This document shows, piece by piece, positions 1-11,922 of a stretch of 64,000 bases of DNA. Under the pieces are notes generated by a model. The model did no database searches, was not told the origin of the DNA, and saw nothing but the letters and a program-made list of their open reading frames with translations. A program made the translations under genes and the position numbers. Source of the DNA: Icerya purchasi. Lineage: Eukaryota > Arthropoda > Insecta > Hemiptera > Monophlebidae. Location: assembly GCA_039619475.1 (NCBI GenBank), contig CM077116.1:297828464-297892463 (forward strand). The letters run 5' to 3'. The first letter of the stretch is position 1, and each line of letters starts with the position of its first letter.

Positions 1-236
1 TCCTACTGAATACCGGTAAACATATATTAAATGCTTGCTCTGCAGTAGAAAAATACGACGGCACCATGTTTCCAGTGCCATTCTCAAAACTTGTCGCATT
101 GGGGTCAGCGATCGATTAATTAGGCACATATTAAAAAAAGGGTAGCGGAAATTTTTTAGTAGAGTTTGAAGTAGTTATTGTTGAAATAAGGTAACGAAAT
201 TAAAAAATCTCGAACTAGAAGGAAACTGGTTTCTAG

Positions 237-318
237 CATACTGCTACTATCAAACAGTAACACTATCCATTAAAATAACGGGCGCGTATTTTACCAATCG
301 CGCTCTTTATCTCTTTAC
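237..318 (+). CDS. Tentative upstream exon of the lipase gene
   Basis: This is a weak candidate. An open segment between a TTTCTAG acceptor and a GTGTTT donor ends in residues ALYLFT, which resembles the F/L-Y-L-F/Y-T-R stretch just before the HG motif in pancreatic-type lipases. It ends in phase 2, exactly the phase the next firm exon at 2134 requires. The upstream residues do not obviously match the family and the donor is not strong, so this may be coincidence. Transcript data would be needed to accept it. Confidence 0.22.
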
Positions 319-550
319 GTGTTTTACCAAGTGAAATAATACAATTTGCAACAAGATTACTCTATACACGACGCAGTAGAATTTTTATTATCAAAAATCC
401 AATTTCTAAAGTTCTTACAATTCGGCTATATTGTTAATTTTTCATAAGAATGCGTCAGCAATCGGAATAAAATATTAAACTTTTCCGTGAAGCAATAAAA
501 AACTTGTTTTGCGTTTATCGGTTAACATTGTTCAAAGTTCATCATAAGTA

Positions 551-626
551 AATTACGGACACAACTGTGTTAGAAAGAAATTATATTCGCTTAACGTTTC
601 GGACAGCTTACACTGGCCATCATCAG
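551..626 (-). repeat. Dispersed repeat with hammerhead-like core, copy 1
   Basis: About 75 bp recur at 11923-12000. Read on the minus strand, this copy contains CTGATGA (620-626), then a possible stem (GGCCAG pairing with CTGTCC, one mismatch) and GAAA (597-600), the conserved order of a hammerhead ribozyme core. It is followed by a shared AACACAGTTGTG block. Such cores are known in the terminal repeats of Penelope-like retroelements, so that origin is an inference. The stem III/cleavage-site side is not convincing. Confidence 0.5.
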
Positions 627-1317
627 AGAAGTACCACCAATGATTTCAACTATCAATTTGAAACCTCATACTTCCTTGTACCGCACGCTGACCAGGTAAG
701 GTAGCCTTAGCCGGCTATCGGTTTGTTCACTTCGGACAACATACTGATGAATCGGAAACATTACCAACGTTCTTGTGATACGAAAGCGGAGCTACCAAAC
801 TCGGTGATCCGCGATCAACCTGCTTAATTACCTCCAACATTACCAATTTAGTCTCTAACTATCTTGTTATATTTGGAAATTACGAAACTAAGCTATGTTC
901 TGATAATGTAAATAACATTTATTTAACTTATTTCCGTTTTGTTAGATTACACATATCTCGTGCTGATATTTAAAATTTATTGTTCCTAAAGTATCCGTAA
1001 TAACGTTCCGATGTAATAAGCCGAATTATTGAAATATTATTATCCGAGAAAAGGATGCGGTAATACGTTTTATTTCCTTAATCAATGTTTACTTTCTTTG
1101 CCCGTAGTAGCAACAAATTATCTCTTCCAATTTCAGAAGCGTGTTCTACTAGATATTATCTCCTTTCTTCCGTCATTTGCACCTGACTCTATTTGTTCTG
1201 TCCGTACGCATCCTCGTCATCATTCTTAGCATCGATTTTCTTTCGATATCCACGGTCTCCCTGGCATTTCGACCTAACGACCAATTTCTTAATAAATTCT
1301 GAACTCGCAATTATTTT

Positions 1318-1930
1318 ATCTTAACTTATTTACCTTTCAGCTTTACTCCACTTCTTCCATTTCTAATTTTCTCTGTTTTTATCGTTAAATCAACCTTATT
1401 CCTCTTTTCTCTATTTTGATTGCTTTGTCACTTCCTTTATAGTAATCATCTTCTTCTTTTTCGCTTCCTCATTATTCGATCTCCCCTTTCTGCGTTCTTG
1501 ATCTAGTACATACATTAGGTGTGTTCGGGATGTGAATTCCATTCTTTTCTAGCGCTTCCTTTTTTTTCGGCTGCCGAGAGATTTTTAATCCATTCTCTTC
1601 AAAGTTTGGATTACTTTATCTTAACTTATTTACCTTTCAACTTTACTCCATCTCTTCCATTTCTAATTTTCACTCTTTTTATCGTTGAATCAACCTTATT
1701 CCTCTTCACAGTCCCGTGTTTTTTCTATTTTGATTGCTTTGTCACTTCCTGTATAACCATCTTCTTCTTCTTTTTTGCTTCCTTATTATTCGATCTCCTC
1801 TTACTACGTTCTTAATCCTGCACATACTTTAAGTGTGTTCGGGGTGAATTGTATTATTTTCTAGCTATCCCTTTTTTTTTAGGAACCGAGAGATTTTTAC
1901 TCTCTACACTTCAAAGTTTGGTCTTCCTAT
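1318..1930 (+). repeat. 300-bp imperfect tandem direct repeat
   Basis: Two C/T-rich units lie head to tail. The segment beginning TTAACTTATTTACCTTTCA at 1321 recurs at 1621, and the GAGAGATTTTTA segment near 1575 recurs near 1886, so the period is 300-311 bp. Divergence is mostly small indels and substitutions. No convincing protein is encoded. The composition resembles the degenerate LINE pieces elsewhere in the window, but I cannot assign it. Confidence 0.7.
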
Positions 1931-2133
1931 TTTTTAATGTGCGACATACATTCTTGCTCTTTCCTCATTGGTTCCTGTACGCATTTCAATTTTAAAAAAT
2001 GTACTTTTTTTTTTAATCATTAATGTTTTCACCTAAAATTAATCGCCCGATTTTTCGATTAATTATATGATTCTTTTTTTTTATCTCGAAGCGAAATGGT
2101 AGAAAGGTAAATTCTGAAATTTTCCTATTTTAG

Positions 2134-2273
2134 ACAACATGAGGATGAGTACGTTTTAGCCGTCGACGATCAGGAGGCACTAGAGAAATCCACGTACGAT
2201 GTTAACAAGCCTACCAAAGTTTTCGCTCACGGTTACTTTAATGATGGATATTCCGGTGAAAAATTAAAGTCTG
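2134..2273 (+). CDS. Lipase, exon with HG motif (pancreatic-type lipase family)
   Basis: First firm exon of a secreted neutral/pancreatic-type lipase, which hydrolyses acylglycerol or phospholipid esters. The acceptor CTATTTTAG precedes 2134 and the donor TCTG|GTTAGT follows 2273. The reading starts with the last base of a split codon. The translated core has S-x-Y-D-V-N-x-P-T-K-V-F-A-H-G-Y, matching the family's S-x-F-N-x-x-x-P-T-x-x-x-x-H-G-W block; the HG forms part of the oxyanion region. The exon ends in phase 1 and joins exon 8340 to make a Gly codon. The five firm exons together read 263 residues without a stop. The signal peptide and N-terminus lie upstream and were not found with confidence. 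Confidence 0.88.
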
Positions 2274-3191
2274 GTTAGTAATTATTTCACGCGTACTTAT
2301 TAAGATTGATAAATTTAGTTCTAAAGTATTTTTAAAACTCGGACATACGGCAAGGGGGAATGTCATATGATACGAGTGTTATCTTAAAGATGGTTGCAAT
2401 ACAAAAAATCCCTGTAACTTCGATTGATTTAATGAAACCAGGTGTTTTTTTTTTTGAATATTATTTTATAATAGATTATATGGTAACACGTATTATTTAT
2501 AAATTGTGAAACTACAGCTGCCACACAGCTTAAAAAATTATATGGCGTATATGCTCCTTTAACGGTGTTTTAATTGACTTAATACGCGTTACATCTTTCT
2601 CAGTTTAAATTTATATTGCGTGCAAAAAGGCAAACGTTTGACGGGTTTATCGCGAGACTATCATATTTTTTGCAGCAATACATTATGCACTCGTTTATTC
2701 ATTGTAATGTATTTACATATCAGCTCAAAGAGTATCTAAGACTCCCGTTTATTTTGTTGCGAATGATGTATAGGTTAATATTATTGTATATAATCGCAAA
2801 ACAGGCTGCACTCGAGAATTACATAACTCTAAATGTTTGGGGATAATTTTTTCTTTATCACAACATTATTTCCTTTCTTTATTGGAACAGTCCGAGCATA
2901 TTTTGAACATATAACGAATTTATGACCTCGATTTTTTTTTTTTTTTTTTTTTCCCAATTCGGATGTACCGATGGGGCAAATATATTTGCAAATATTATAC
3001 AGTAGATACGGAACTGTACTTGTGATGCATAAACTTAGTCACAAATACATTCTTACAAATGTTTATAAAACGCTTATAATTAAGACATGTTATGAAATAT
3101 ATAAAATTTTTTATGATATGTGGATTACAATTGTAGGATACAGATAGTAATATACATATTATTTATTTAATATAACTAATAAGGGAATATA
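2274..3191. other. Lipase intron, no gene recognised
   Basis: AT-rich intron sequence with a T-run of about 24 bases at 2930-2953, which could be the reversed poly(A) tail of the R1-like remnant next to it. Nothing else is recognised. Confidence 0.5.
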
Positions 3192-4307
3192 TTATACACA
3201 CAACCACATGCACACATATATTGATTTTATAATCACCTTAGGAAAAGAGAGAGAACATGTTCTTATGTGATAACATTTAGAATAGTTGACCACGCGTTGT
3301 TTTATTTTTAGTTCCATTACGTCATGAAAATATGCAAGAAGTTGTTCAACGTTTTTATTAGTTATGTTAAGTGAGCAATTTTGGTTAATTTTATATTTTT
3401 CCCTTAGTTTAGAAAAGCGGGTGCAAATGAATATTGTATGTTGTAAGTCGTCTGTGACATCCAGATCACAGTACTGACAGTTCTTAGATTCACTTAGTTT
3501 GAAACGATGTAAATATTCATTGAATTTACCATGCCCTGTGAGAATTTGGGCATTGAAGAAGTCTATACTTAAGTTTTTTATTTTTAGTCTGTTCAATGTT
3601 TTAGGGAAGAATATGTAAGTTTTACGACCAGTATTATCTACATCCCAGCGGTCTTACCAAATGCTATATACCTTATCATTGATGTAATTTTTTATTCTCC
3701 TAATATCCGGGGTTTTACCTAAGACGTTGATTATATCAGAATCATTCAAAAATTTAATGTTTGTGACGAGGTTCAGATCTCCAGTTATTTTGTACTCTGA
3801 AATAACAGCATGTTTAATCAGAAACAGATCTAATGGAAAGATGTTAGCTAAAATACAGGCCGCTGAGGAAGGTGCTGTTTTATATAACGATGATATGTTT
3901 AATAAAAATTTTCTCTGAAATTTGTTTACCTTTTGGAGTATTTTTTTATTAAGATAAATGCAAGAGCCATATCCATATATAGATTGTATAAGCCCTTTGT
4001 ATAATATGATTCGCTCTTTAAAACCAATTCCGTAAGTGTTGTATAAGATTCTTTGAAGATTGACATAAAGCTTGCTGCACTTGTTAGAGATGGTAATTAG
4101 GTGGTCATGAAAAGTTAGCTTGTGGTCTATTATAATACCGAGGTATTTTAAATTGTCAACCATCTGAATCGGTTGATCAGAAATGAGGTTTAATTTTTCA
4201 ATTTTTTCTCTGGTCTCTTTTTTACCGAAAAAAAATCCACGATTAATATACGCATTTTGATCTACATTAATCAAATTAGCTTGCCACAGGTGGTTAAAAA
4301 AAAACAA
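3192..4307 (-). mobile_element. R1-clade LINE remnant (3' part of ORF2)
   Basis: Read on the minus strand, two open stretches form the C-terminal third of an R1-like ORF2. The upper one (4307-3654) has N-L-K-Y-L-G-I-I-I-D-H-K-L-T-F, the usual post-RT thumb motif. The lower one (3596-3192) has L-T-G-H-G-K-F followed by C-x2-C...H...C, the R1-type C-terminal zinc finger. They are one frame broken by an in-frame TAA (W-stop-D-R-W around 3655) and by the absence of a Met. The endonuclease and RT catalytic core are missing, so this is a dead 5'-truncated copy in a lipase intron. Confidence 0.75.
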
Positions 4308-6094
4308 AGACTTACACGCACAGTGTTCGATATCGCTTTCGAGAAGATCCGTGAAGTTGATATTATTTATAATTATTGGCGAGAAGACGTCTGATAATAA
4401 TGTAGAAATCTGTGAAACTCATCTACTACATTTCGTTGTAATAATGTTAGCATAGATTTTGTTCTGCAGAAATCTCTTCGGCGCGCTATCGTATATACAT
4501 GACTGTTTATTATTACTACTGTTGATAGGGTAATTGAATAATTTTTTTAAAATATCAAAAAGCAGTTTTAATAAATAATACGATAAACTTAATCCGATGC
4601 CTGCAGAAGTTTCGAAAAAATTAAATTTGATTTGTGCTTAAGTTAATTACTTTATGACCGAATGAACAATTGTTTTCTAATGTATATCAATCATTGCTCT
4701 ATAATTAAATATCGAAAGTTTCAACATCAACGTTTCTGTGTATTTTACATAATTTTATAGAGATCTTAAACATTTTTCGATTGCCGCTTCTTAATATATC
4801 TTACCATCAGTTATTTCTGGAACTTATTTATACACTTACCTTTCTCTACAGCATGCCTTATACGCGCAGACTAATCTAAATTAATCTTCATTTTCGGAAC
4901 ATGTAGTTGAGATTAAATTTCTTCTTATCTTTTCGTGTGGCTACCAACAGTCAGATTATCAAATTTATTCAGCGAGTCAATATTGGTACGGTATTCTTAG
5001 GCAGCCTTTGAGCACTAGCGGTTGAAAAGTGAGGAGGAAATTTCAAGTTAAAAATCGCCAGGTTGTTTTGTCGTCGCATGACCTTGAACCACGCTGTCGC
5101 TGGTGGATTATAAATTACTTTTGTTAACGACATTGTTTGCAAATTAAATAAAGGTAAAATAATTTTCACCGCATCCGCAGATATAAAAATCGCCAAGACC
5201 CTTCTTTACCTGCATACACATAAAATCAATTTTTTTTTACTTCCCTAGGTTTAGTCTCGCACTCAGTGTTACAAGCTTTTTGGACATGTTGTCTTGAATA
5301 TTCTATCTTTTAAATTAAAAGGTTTCCGTTTTGCACGAACAGATAAAAAGAAATTTATGGAATTTGAAAATTTATCTTTCTGAGAACTTTCAAAATACAT
5401 AACAAGTCACTGACTTTCGAGAAGATTCTAGCAATGATTAGTTCTTATTACGTTTTTACATTTATTTCATTAAATTATTTTCCCTCAATTTAGTTTTGCC
5501 CTACGAAAATCTCATGATTCTAAATTTCCAATAACAATTACTTCTCAATTTCTTCTTCTTCTTTCTAATAGTTTCCCATTCTTCGTCCAATGGTTGGGCT
5601 CCTAAAAATTCGATTTTCTTTCTTTGTCTATCAATTCTCTCCCACTCGAATATTGACATCTCAACTTGTTAACTTCGATCTTCTCGTTAACTCAACAACC
5701 TTTCTGCAGTTATTTTAAATCTATTTTTCTCCTTTAACGTAGCTCCCTCTCCTAATTCCGTTAATTGTTAGATTTCCTTTCTATTTGTTAATATTCGCCG
5801 CAATTGATTTTTATTCCATTCCACTGTAAGTATTTCTTCCTTATTTTCTTTTAGGCCATTCCTTCCTTTTTTTTCACTGTTTCACAGGTAGCGGTTACTT
5901 TCCTTGCTCTTTTTTAACTCTTTCCTAATCTTCTTCATCACTCCCGTTATAATTTACTTTTTTACATTTTCTTTTCCGTAATAATTTTTTCGCACTTTTA
6001 TAAAACTCCATTTTTTTTTTTTTTTGATTCAATGGTTATTTTAAGCCTTAAATATGATAATTATAGAAGCAGAAAAAATTAAAAACTCACTAAG
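4308..6094. other. Lipase intron, no gene recognised
   Basis: AT-rich sequence without recognisable genes. The part from about 5520 to 6010 is C/T-rich like the degenerate LINE pieces further on, but no motif is good enough to call one. Confidence 0.4.
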
Positions 6095-6316
6095 ACTAAA
6101 CTAGGTCTACTTGGAAAAAGGACCAAGTCGAAACGCAACGAGGCACATCGTGTTGCGGCCAAAACGATGCGACTCCCAGGTAGGTATAGAGAGATTATAA
6201 AAAAAGGTGATTACCCCTACACTCGGCATAAACATTTAGGTTACAATTATGCCTTTGTAGCTAGAAAAAAAAAACGCGATACTGCATTTTTTACTTTGCG
6301 GAAACTATCCGCCAAG
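6095..6316 (+). CDS. Unrecognised basic exon-like open frame
   Basis: A 74-codon open stretch ends at AAG|GTATGC, a good splice donor, and begins after an AG at 6093-6094. It is very basic, with clusters such as GKRTKSKRNEAHRVAAK and ARKKKRDTAFFTLRKL plus a P-G-R-Y-R-E-I-I-K-K-G-D-Y-P-Y stretch. Local GC is higher than in the flanking intron, as in the real exons nearby. If unspliced, the frame stops at TAA 15 bases on; an internal ATG would give about 56 residues. It lies between two lipase exons but has no lipase similarity. It could be an exon of a nested gene, a transposon-encoded piece or a retrocopy fragment. I do not recognise the family. Confidence 0.35.
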
Positions 6317-8339
6317 GTATGCAAGTTTAATAATTAATAAATATCCTAAAACTTTCAATTATTATATGTATAAAAACTTTCACTGACTGTTTTTACTCGG
6401 ACTTGGAACGTTAATGTTCATCACACTAAGATTAATGAATCATATAATTACTAAGTAATTAACATTTTTGAATTAATTCTAGAAACAGGGAATATGGCAA
6501 TTTATATATTTTTGCTTGTGCACAATTTTAGGTAAGTTTAAAAAGATAATAAAAAACCGTGATTTTAATTCATCATTTAATTAGATGTGTCCATGCTATT
6601 CAGTAGGAGTGGTATTCTAGATTGATTAAATCATTTTGCAATGTAGATGTATCTCATATATTTACAGTTTGCCACTTCAGTCACGTGTTTATAAATACTA
6701 GCGGTCCGCCAATGGTCCAAATTGGACCATAATTATCATTAAAAATTCTAAGAAAATAAATATGAATTTACATATTTGCAAAAAATTTTTCCCACTCTTA
6801 TACATTCGTTCATTATATATCTGAGAACATATACTTTTGTATGTACTTTCAATACAAAAATTAAATGACACCATAAGATTTAGTACACTGTAAAAAAGCC
6901 AATAATGATGATTATTCAAAAAAATTAAAACATTTCAATAAGAACAGATTTACTGGCTGCAACGATTTCCTTTTTCACTTTTTGTATTACTTTTTTATTT
7001 AAATACGAAAAAAAAAGAGTATAACTGTTTCCAAAATTTTGTGTACTGATAGCTCTAAAGATCATCAATAGTTACTAAACAGGAAAAAAAAGCAAGAAAA
7101 TCGGTTAATAAACAGCGGAGAAGAAGGTACTAAACTGTTTTGTCTTTGCCTATTTATATACAGAAGAAGATTATCCATTTTTTTTAAATAGAATTTCCTG
7201 CAGTGCATTTATCGGGAATATTGAAACAAATTCAAGGTTTGAAAGCTCCTTCCTTATTGGCTTTATTAAAATTTTTACGAAAATAATATTAGTCCCGTGT
7301 TTTGAAGATTGAAAATTTTTCTAAACGAATTAAAAAAAAAAAAAAGAAGTTAGCCGGGCAGAATGTTTTATGTACTGAACATTCTGTGAGTTAATTTAAA
7401 GATTAACGTAATTTTCATTTACATAATACTAAATTCAAAACAAAGATATTTAATTTTTAATTTGTAATATCGTATATATTTCTCGACCAGTATTAACATA
7501 AATGTGTTTATGTTTAAAAATGTTTGCGCCTTTGTTTGTCCTTTTCGATATTTTTTTGAAACCAAGGTTGATTCGTCAAGGAATTAAATAATTAATTAAA
7601 ATTATAGAAAACAAAAGAAACTTCAATAAACGTATCTCCAAATAAACTTGCTAGATATGAATAAAAAAGAAAGATAATATAGGGAATATGTATCGGAAGC
7701 AAATTCAATGCAGTTATGTTACACTTTAAATGACGTGGAGTTGATAGTTTGTAATTTTTTAAATACGGTTGACTATACATTAGCAAAAAAAAAAAGAAAA
7801 AAGAAAAGAACCGACAATGCATTTGACCGATTATTAATATTAATAATTTTCGTCCGTTTCGTATCACTATTGCTAACAGAACTTTTAAATTTACATCGCG
7901 AGTGTCTGTTTATCAGTATTTCATGCTGAAGTCGTTATTTCAAAAAAATAGAAAATATTTTAAAAAAGCGAATAACGAAATAAAATCATGTAAATTATAT
8001 GTTTTGTGATTATATATGCATATATAACACGCTATAGGCGCGGAAAAACTAAATCGTTAACGAAGAACGGTATTTTTTCGACGGAATTTCTGATGCAGTA
8101 TTTGGTAACTCGTGTTTCTCACTAACACAGATGATAACGTTTAACGGATGATACCTGAAAATCACCGTAGGTAGTCTGTAAAAAGTTTGAGTTCGCCTGC
8201 GCCCGATAGATTCGCGGTCGCTTTTTCGCGCCCGATCGATCGCGCTCGAAAGAGCGGTCCCCTGCCAAAAGACAACTCTGGTGGCATTTACTCACTGCTA
8301 TTATCAGTAACAGTGTCAGCGATTTTACTTGCTATACAG
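6317..8339. other. Lipase intron, no gene recognised
   Basis: AT-rich, with several homopolymer runs. A GC-richer patch at 8160-8260 contains CGATCGATCGCGCTCG but no feature I can name. Confidence 0.4.
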
Positions 8340-8588
8340 GTTATTTGAAAAAAGAAGATGTAAACTACATCAATGTAGATTGGGGTACGTATGCAAGGTG
8401 CGAACCTTTTGATGTTTTCTATAACGCGTTACCTGCAGTGGCTAAAGTTGTAGCTAAAATGTTGCGCCAGCTATACGACTACGGATCGAAACCAGAAGAC
8501 ACCACTTTGATAGGGTTCAGTTTTGGTGCTGATATTGTCGCAGAAACCAATCAAGATTTAGCCGAACAGAAAGCTCCATTTATCATAG
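8340..8588 (+). CDS. Lipase, exon with nucleophile elbow
   Basis: The acceptor CTATACAG precedes 8340 and the donor ATAG|GTAACA follows 8588. The exon encodes N-Y-I-N-V-D-W-G, the conserved VDW segment, and D-T-T-L-I-G-F-S-F-G-A-D, the GxSxG nucleophile elbow with the catalytic Ser. Family members usually read G-H-S-L-G-A here; both the His and the Leu are Phe in this protein. Phases match both neighbours (phase 1 in and out). The exon ends P-F-I-I and joins A-L-D-P-A-G on the next exon, restoring the canonical strand that carries the catalytic Asp. Confidence 0.92.
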
Positions 8589-8764
8589 GTAACAGCACAC
8601 GTTTAAATTTTACTATTGGTGAAATAAAAGTAATTACTATCAAAGGCCGCATTTGCAAATAGACTAAATCAGCTAAAAGTTACGACAGCAAATTTAGAGT
8701 TCCGAAATTTGGAATAAATTTGAAAAGTTCATTTAATAATAAAACTAAATAGGCAAATTGTTAA

Positions 8765-8978
8765 ATGGAAAATATTTGCCGCGGTAATTTAGAACTGTAT
8801 TTAAATTTTTAAATTATTTTTAAGGACCAACGTATAATTCCAATCAGGTTCCACGGATTAACCGAGTAAACATTGACAAAGAATTCCGTAGTACATGACT
8901 GTAATTATATGCTGGTCCTTAAAAATAATCTAAAAATTTAAATACAGTTCTAAATTACCGTGAGCAAATATTTTCCAT
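8765..8978. mobile_element. Palindromic MITE-like element
   Basis: The left segment starting ATGGAAAATATTTGC at 8765 is repeated inverted up to 8978, with arms of about 65 bp (8765-8829 and 8914-8978) and about 84 bp of unpaired centre. There is no coding capacity. It lies in the 0.5-kb intron between two lipase exons. A target-site duplication was not clear. Confidence 0.7.
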
Positions 8979-9079
8979 ATAACAACAGAGAAGGAACATT
9001 TATAAACATCGTAAGACACTGCCTTGTGAAAATTATATTAACTTTTGTCATTTTCGCAAGATGTACTGTTTTTTTACAG

Positions 9080-9253
9080 CATTAGATCCGGCCGGACTTG
9101 TCGTGTCCTTTCTTCCACTAAAGCATCGATTGGACACTAGTAATGCTAAATTTGTATTGGTTTTGCATTCAAATTTAATTATAAGTGCCATGACTAAAAG
9201 ATTGGGGCATGCAGAATTTTTTGCTAATGGCGGCTCACGGCAACCAGGATGCG
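9080..9253 (+). CDS. Lipase, exon with catalytic Asp
   Basis: The acceptor TTTTTTACAG precedes 9080 and the donor TGCG|GTCTAA follows 9253. The exon begins A-L-D-P-A-G, in which the Asp is the triad acid of pancreatic-type lipases. It continues with H-R-L-D-T-S-N-A-K-F-V, G-H-A-E-F-F-A-N-G-G and Q-P-G-C, all recognisable family blocks (RLD-x-SDA-x-FV, GH-x-x-FY-x-NGG-x-QPGC). Splicing gives Q-P-G-C-D followed by the His-bearing exon at 17898. Entry is in phase 1 and exit in phase 1. Confidence 0.93.
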
Positions 9254-9469
9254 GTCTAAGTTAGTAGCCAGATAATTCAATTTTTATGTATGCTATTCAA
9301 TAAGTTTATGTGATAAAAGCTAAAACAAAATTCTTGGACAAAATTAACGGGGAAAATCTGAGAAAAAATGGAATGTGATTTATGTCAAGACGAGATCCAT
9401 ATTTGATAAAAAGAAATATTATATTTTTATTGTTTTAGTTGGCGGATATAATAGTACCAGGTATCTGCT

Positions 9470-10870
9470 CAGATTTTTTTTTTTTTTTATTTATGGGCAT
9501 GTTAACGCAGGTTATGGCGATAGTACAGTGGCTAGGAACCCAAAGCAGGTCAATATGGATAGAACGAGAAGCTAATAAATTATAAATCAACGAACGAATA
9601 TAAAGAATAATAGGATAGGAAGAGAGTTCAGTGAAGGGAGACGCGATAGCTAATAAAACGCTTTTCGAGTCGGAGTATAGAAGAAAATTCACTAAATTGG
9701 AAGTTGAAGATATAAAAAGGACCGCACGCAAAATAGTCATGGATTCGGCTAGGAAGATAGAAGAAAAGAAGGGAAGTTGAAATGACTTAGAATAGTTGAA
9801 GGTAAGAAGAATAAAAGCGGCACCGACTCCTGAAGCAGATTTAGAGTCGTCCGTAAAAATCGTGATATGAGCAGGAAATAGTGAGGAAAGAGTATGGTTA
9901 AATTCTTTGTGAATAGCAAGATGAGGAAAAGACTTAATGTTAGAAGGTAAAGAGAATAGCTTAGGGGAATGAGACAGTTCAGAGAAGTTATAGGTAAAGT
10001 GTCAAGATTTGTTCTGGGCGAGGACTAAGTGTGAGAAAGAATTGGAATCTTACGAAAAGAAAAACACCAATTGACCCGGATATATTGATAAGATTTCATG
10101 AGTTTGGAAGGAGATCTGCAGTCGTTTAATCATGAACCTTTCACTAAGGTAAAGTCTTCGAATACAAAGAGGAACGAAGCCAGTTTCAGCCAGAAGAGCT
10201 GGAATTGGAGAAGAATTCAGGGAAATAATACTGAGGCGAAGACAAGAGTTTTTGACCAGAAGGGAAACGGGGGCACTGGCATAAAGAAAAGAACAATAGT
10301 CAAATTTAGAAAGAATAATGGATCTATACAACATGAGTAGAATATATAGATCACCGCCCTATTTGGGGCAAGATAACGTCTTCAAAAAATTCAGTCTTTT
10401 GAGAGCAGACGCGTAGAGATAGTTAATATGACCATGAAAGAATAGAGTACTGTTAAGAATTACGCCGAGGTAGGAGACAGAAGTAAGCAAAGGAATAGGG
10501 ACCTGGCACATGAAAAGGTTGACCAAGGAAATCAAAAGGACGAAATATAAAAACGATACGGGCAGATTTCTCAGGGGAAATAGAAAAGTGAAGAGCGTAT
10601 AAGGAATTTTCTAAAACAGCATGAGAGTTATTAAACTTCTCATTAGTAGAATACAGATCATCAGAAGAAGAATAGACGAGAATATCGTCGGCAAAGAATA
10701 GATAACTAGATGGAACGGAAAGAGAAGAAAGACTAAGGAAGTAAATGTTAAAACGAGTAGTCCTAAGGCACGATCTCTGCGGAAGATCTCGAAAAACTGT
10801 CCTGGAATCAAAAAAGAAAGGGATAGAAAGATGGATAGTTCTGTTCCGAAACAGATTGATAACTAAAAAT
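9470..10870 (-). mobile_element. I-type LINE remnant (RT to RNase H)
   Basis: Degenerate minus-strand ORF2 in several frames. A G-L-P-Q-G-S-like block decayed to D-L-P-Q-R-S and N-I-Y is followed by the RT catalytic F-A-D-D at 10684-10695. A thumb region around 10330-10100 has I-I-L-S-K-F-D-Y-C-S-F-L-Y-A-S-A, and an RNase H region around 9700-9510 has Y-S-D-S-K-S-V-L-L-A-I and L-L-W-V-P-S-H. A T-run at 9475-9490 on the + strand closes the copy after the RNase H, so the C-terminus is missing. There are many frameshifts and stops. Confidence 0.7.
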
Positions 10871-11420
10871 GAATCTTCTATTAATCTCTGACGCCAGAAG
10901 TGTTCTAGAATCTATCTGCTCCGCACACCCTACTCTATCCTTTGAATCAACCATTCTCCACACCGGCGCAATCATTGCTAGTCTATTTAGAACCAACTCC
11001 ATACAGGTTGATTTTCTATGGATCCCCGACACTTGTTGATCTATTGGTTCGCAATGCTGCACAAAACGGCAATGTTATTAACACTTTTCCGGCAGATAAC
11101 ATCATCTCCGTTTCCAAAGAGCTCAATTTCAGGCTTTGGGCAGACACTTATGCCTCTTCCTCCTCCAATCGCAGCTCATCCTATTCGACTATCCAACCTG
11201 CCCTCCCCCAAAAATCATGGTTCTCTTCGTTTCCCTCGCTCCGCCGATCCATAATAGTCTCTATGTGCAGGTTGCGCTTCGGACATAGCCTACTACCCTC
11301 CTCCCGTTACCGTTTTTCTCTATCACCTACCCCCTTTTGCCCGTTTCACCCCCCAAACGACAACTTTTACTGTGATGCTAACCATGTTTTTCTCGAGTGC
11401 TCCTCTTTATATCATGAATG
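10862..11420 (+). mobile_element. I-type LINE remnant (RNase H to C-terminus), head to head
   Basis: Plus-strand fragment starting in the RNase H domain (L-L-I-S-D-A-R-S-V-L-E-S-I at about 10873, then V-D-F-L-W-I-P) and continuing to a C-terminal region ending H-V-F-L-E-C-S-S-L-Y, as expected of the LINE C-terminal H...C motif. It abuts the minus-strand fragment at about 10862, so the two are head to head. Both contain the RNase H start, so a simple 5' inversion of one copy does not explain them. Confidence 0.65.
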
Positions 11421-11922
11421 ATATATCTTACACACAAATCTACTTAGAATTAATATTCCGCCCCCCTACAGTGCTTCCTTTTTACTAACATTTCTTCATC
11501 CTTCGGTTATTCCAATAATTGCCTCTTTCTTGTCCGCAGTATCTAACCGTATTCGATTCTAACTTAAATAGATTAATTTATTATTTTGGAATGGGTTAAT
11601 GCCTATATTAAGAGCGAGCCCAAAAAAAAAAATAAACAAAAAGATGTCAACTCAAGAGGAATATTAATGGAAAGCATTTTATTCTGTAGAGGAAGAAGGT
11701 GGACCTTATCAAAAGCTGAGGTAACATAAACGAACGCAGAGATAATAGATAGTCTGTGGATGAGAGATTTATAGACATCAGAGAGAAATCAAATTGCAAC
11801 TATCAAGCATTTATAGTCGAACGTGTATAATATGAATATTGGTTTAATGGCACAAATTAAACTTGATTTCATAATTCAGCAATCAGTTTAAATTTTTTAA
11901 ATTTCATACACATATAATAAAT

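Noticed and set aside
7592..7929. Overlapping open frames on both strands
   Set aside because: Driven by A- and T-runs; no conserved motif.
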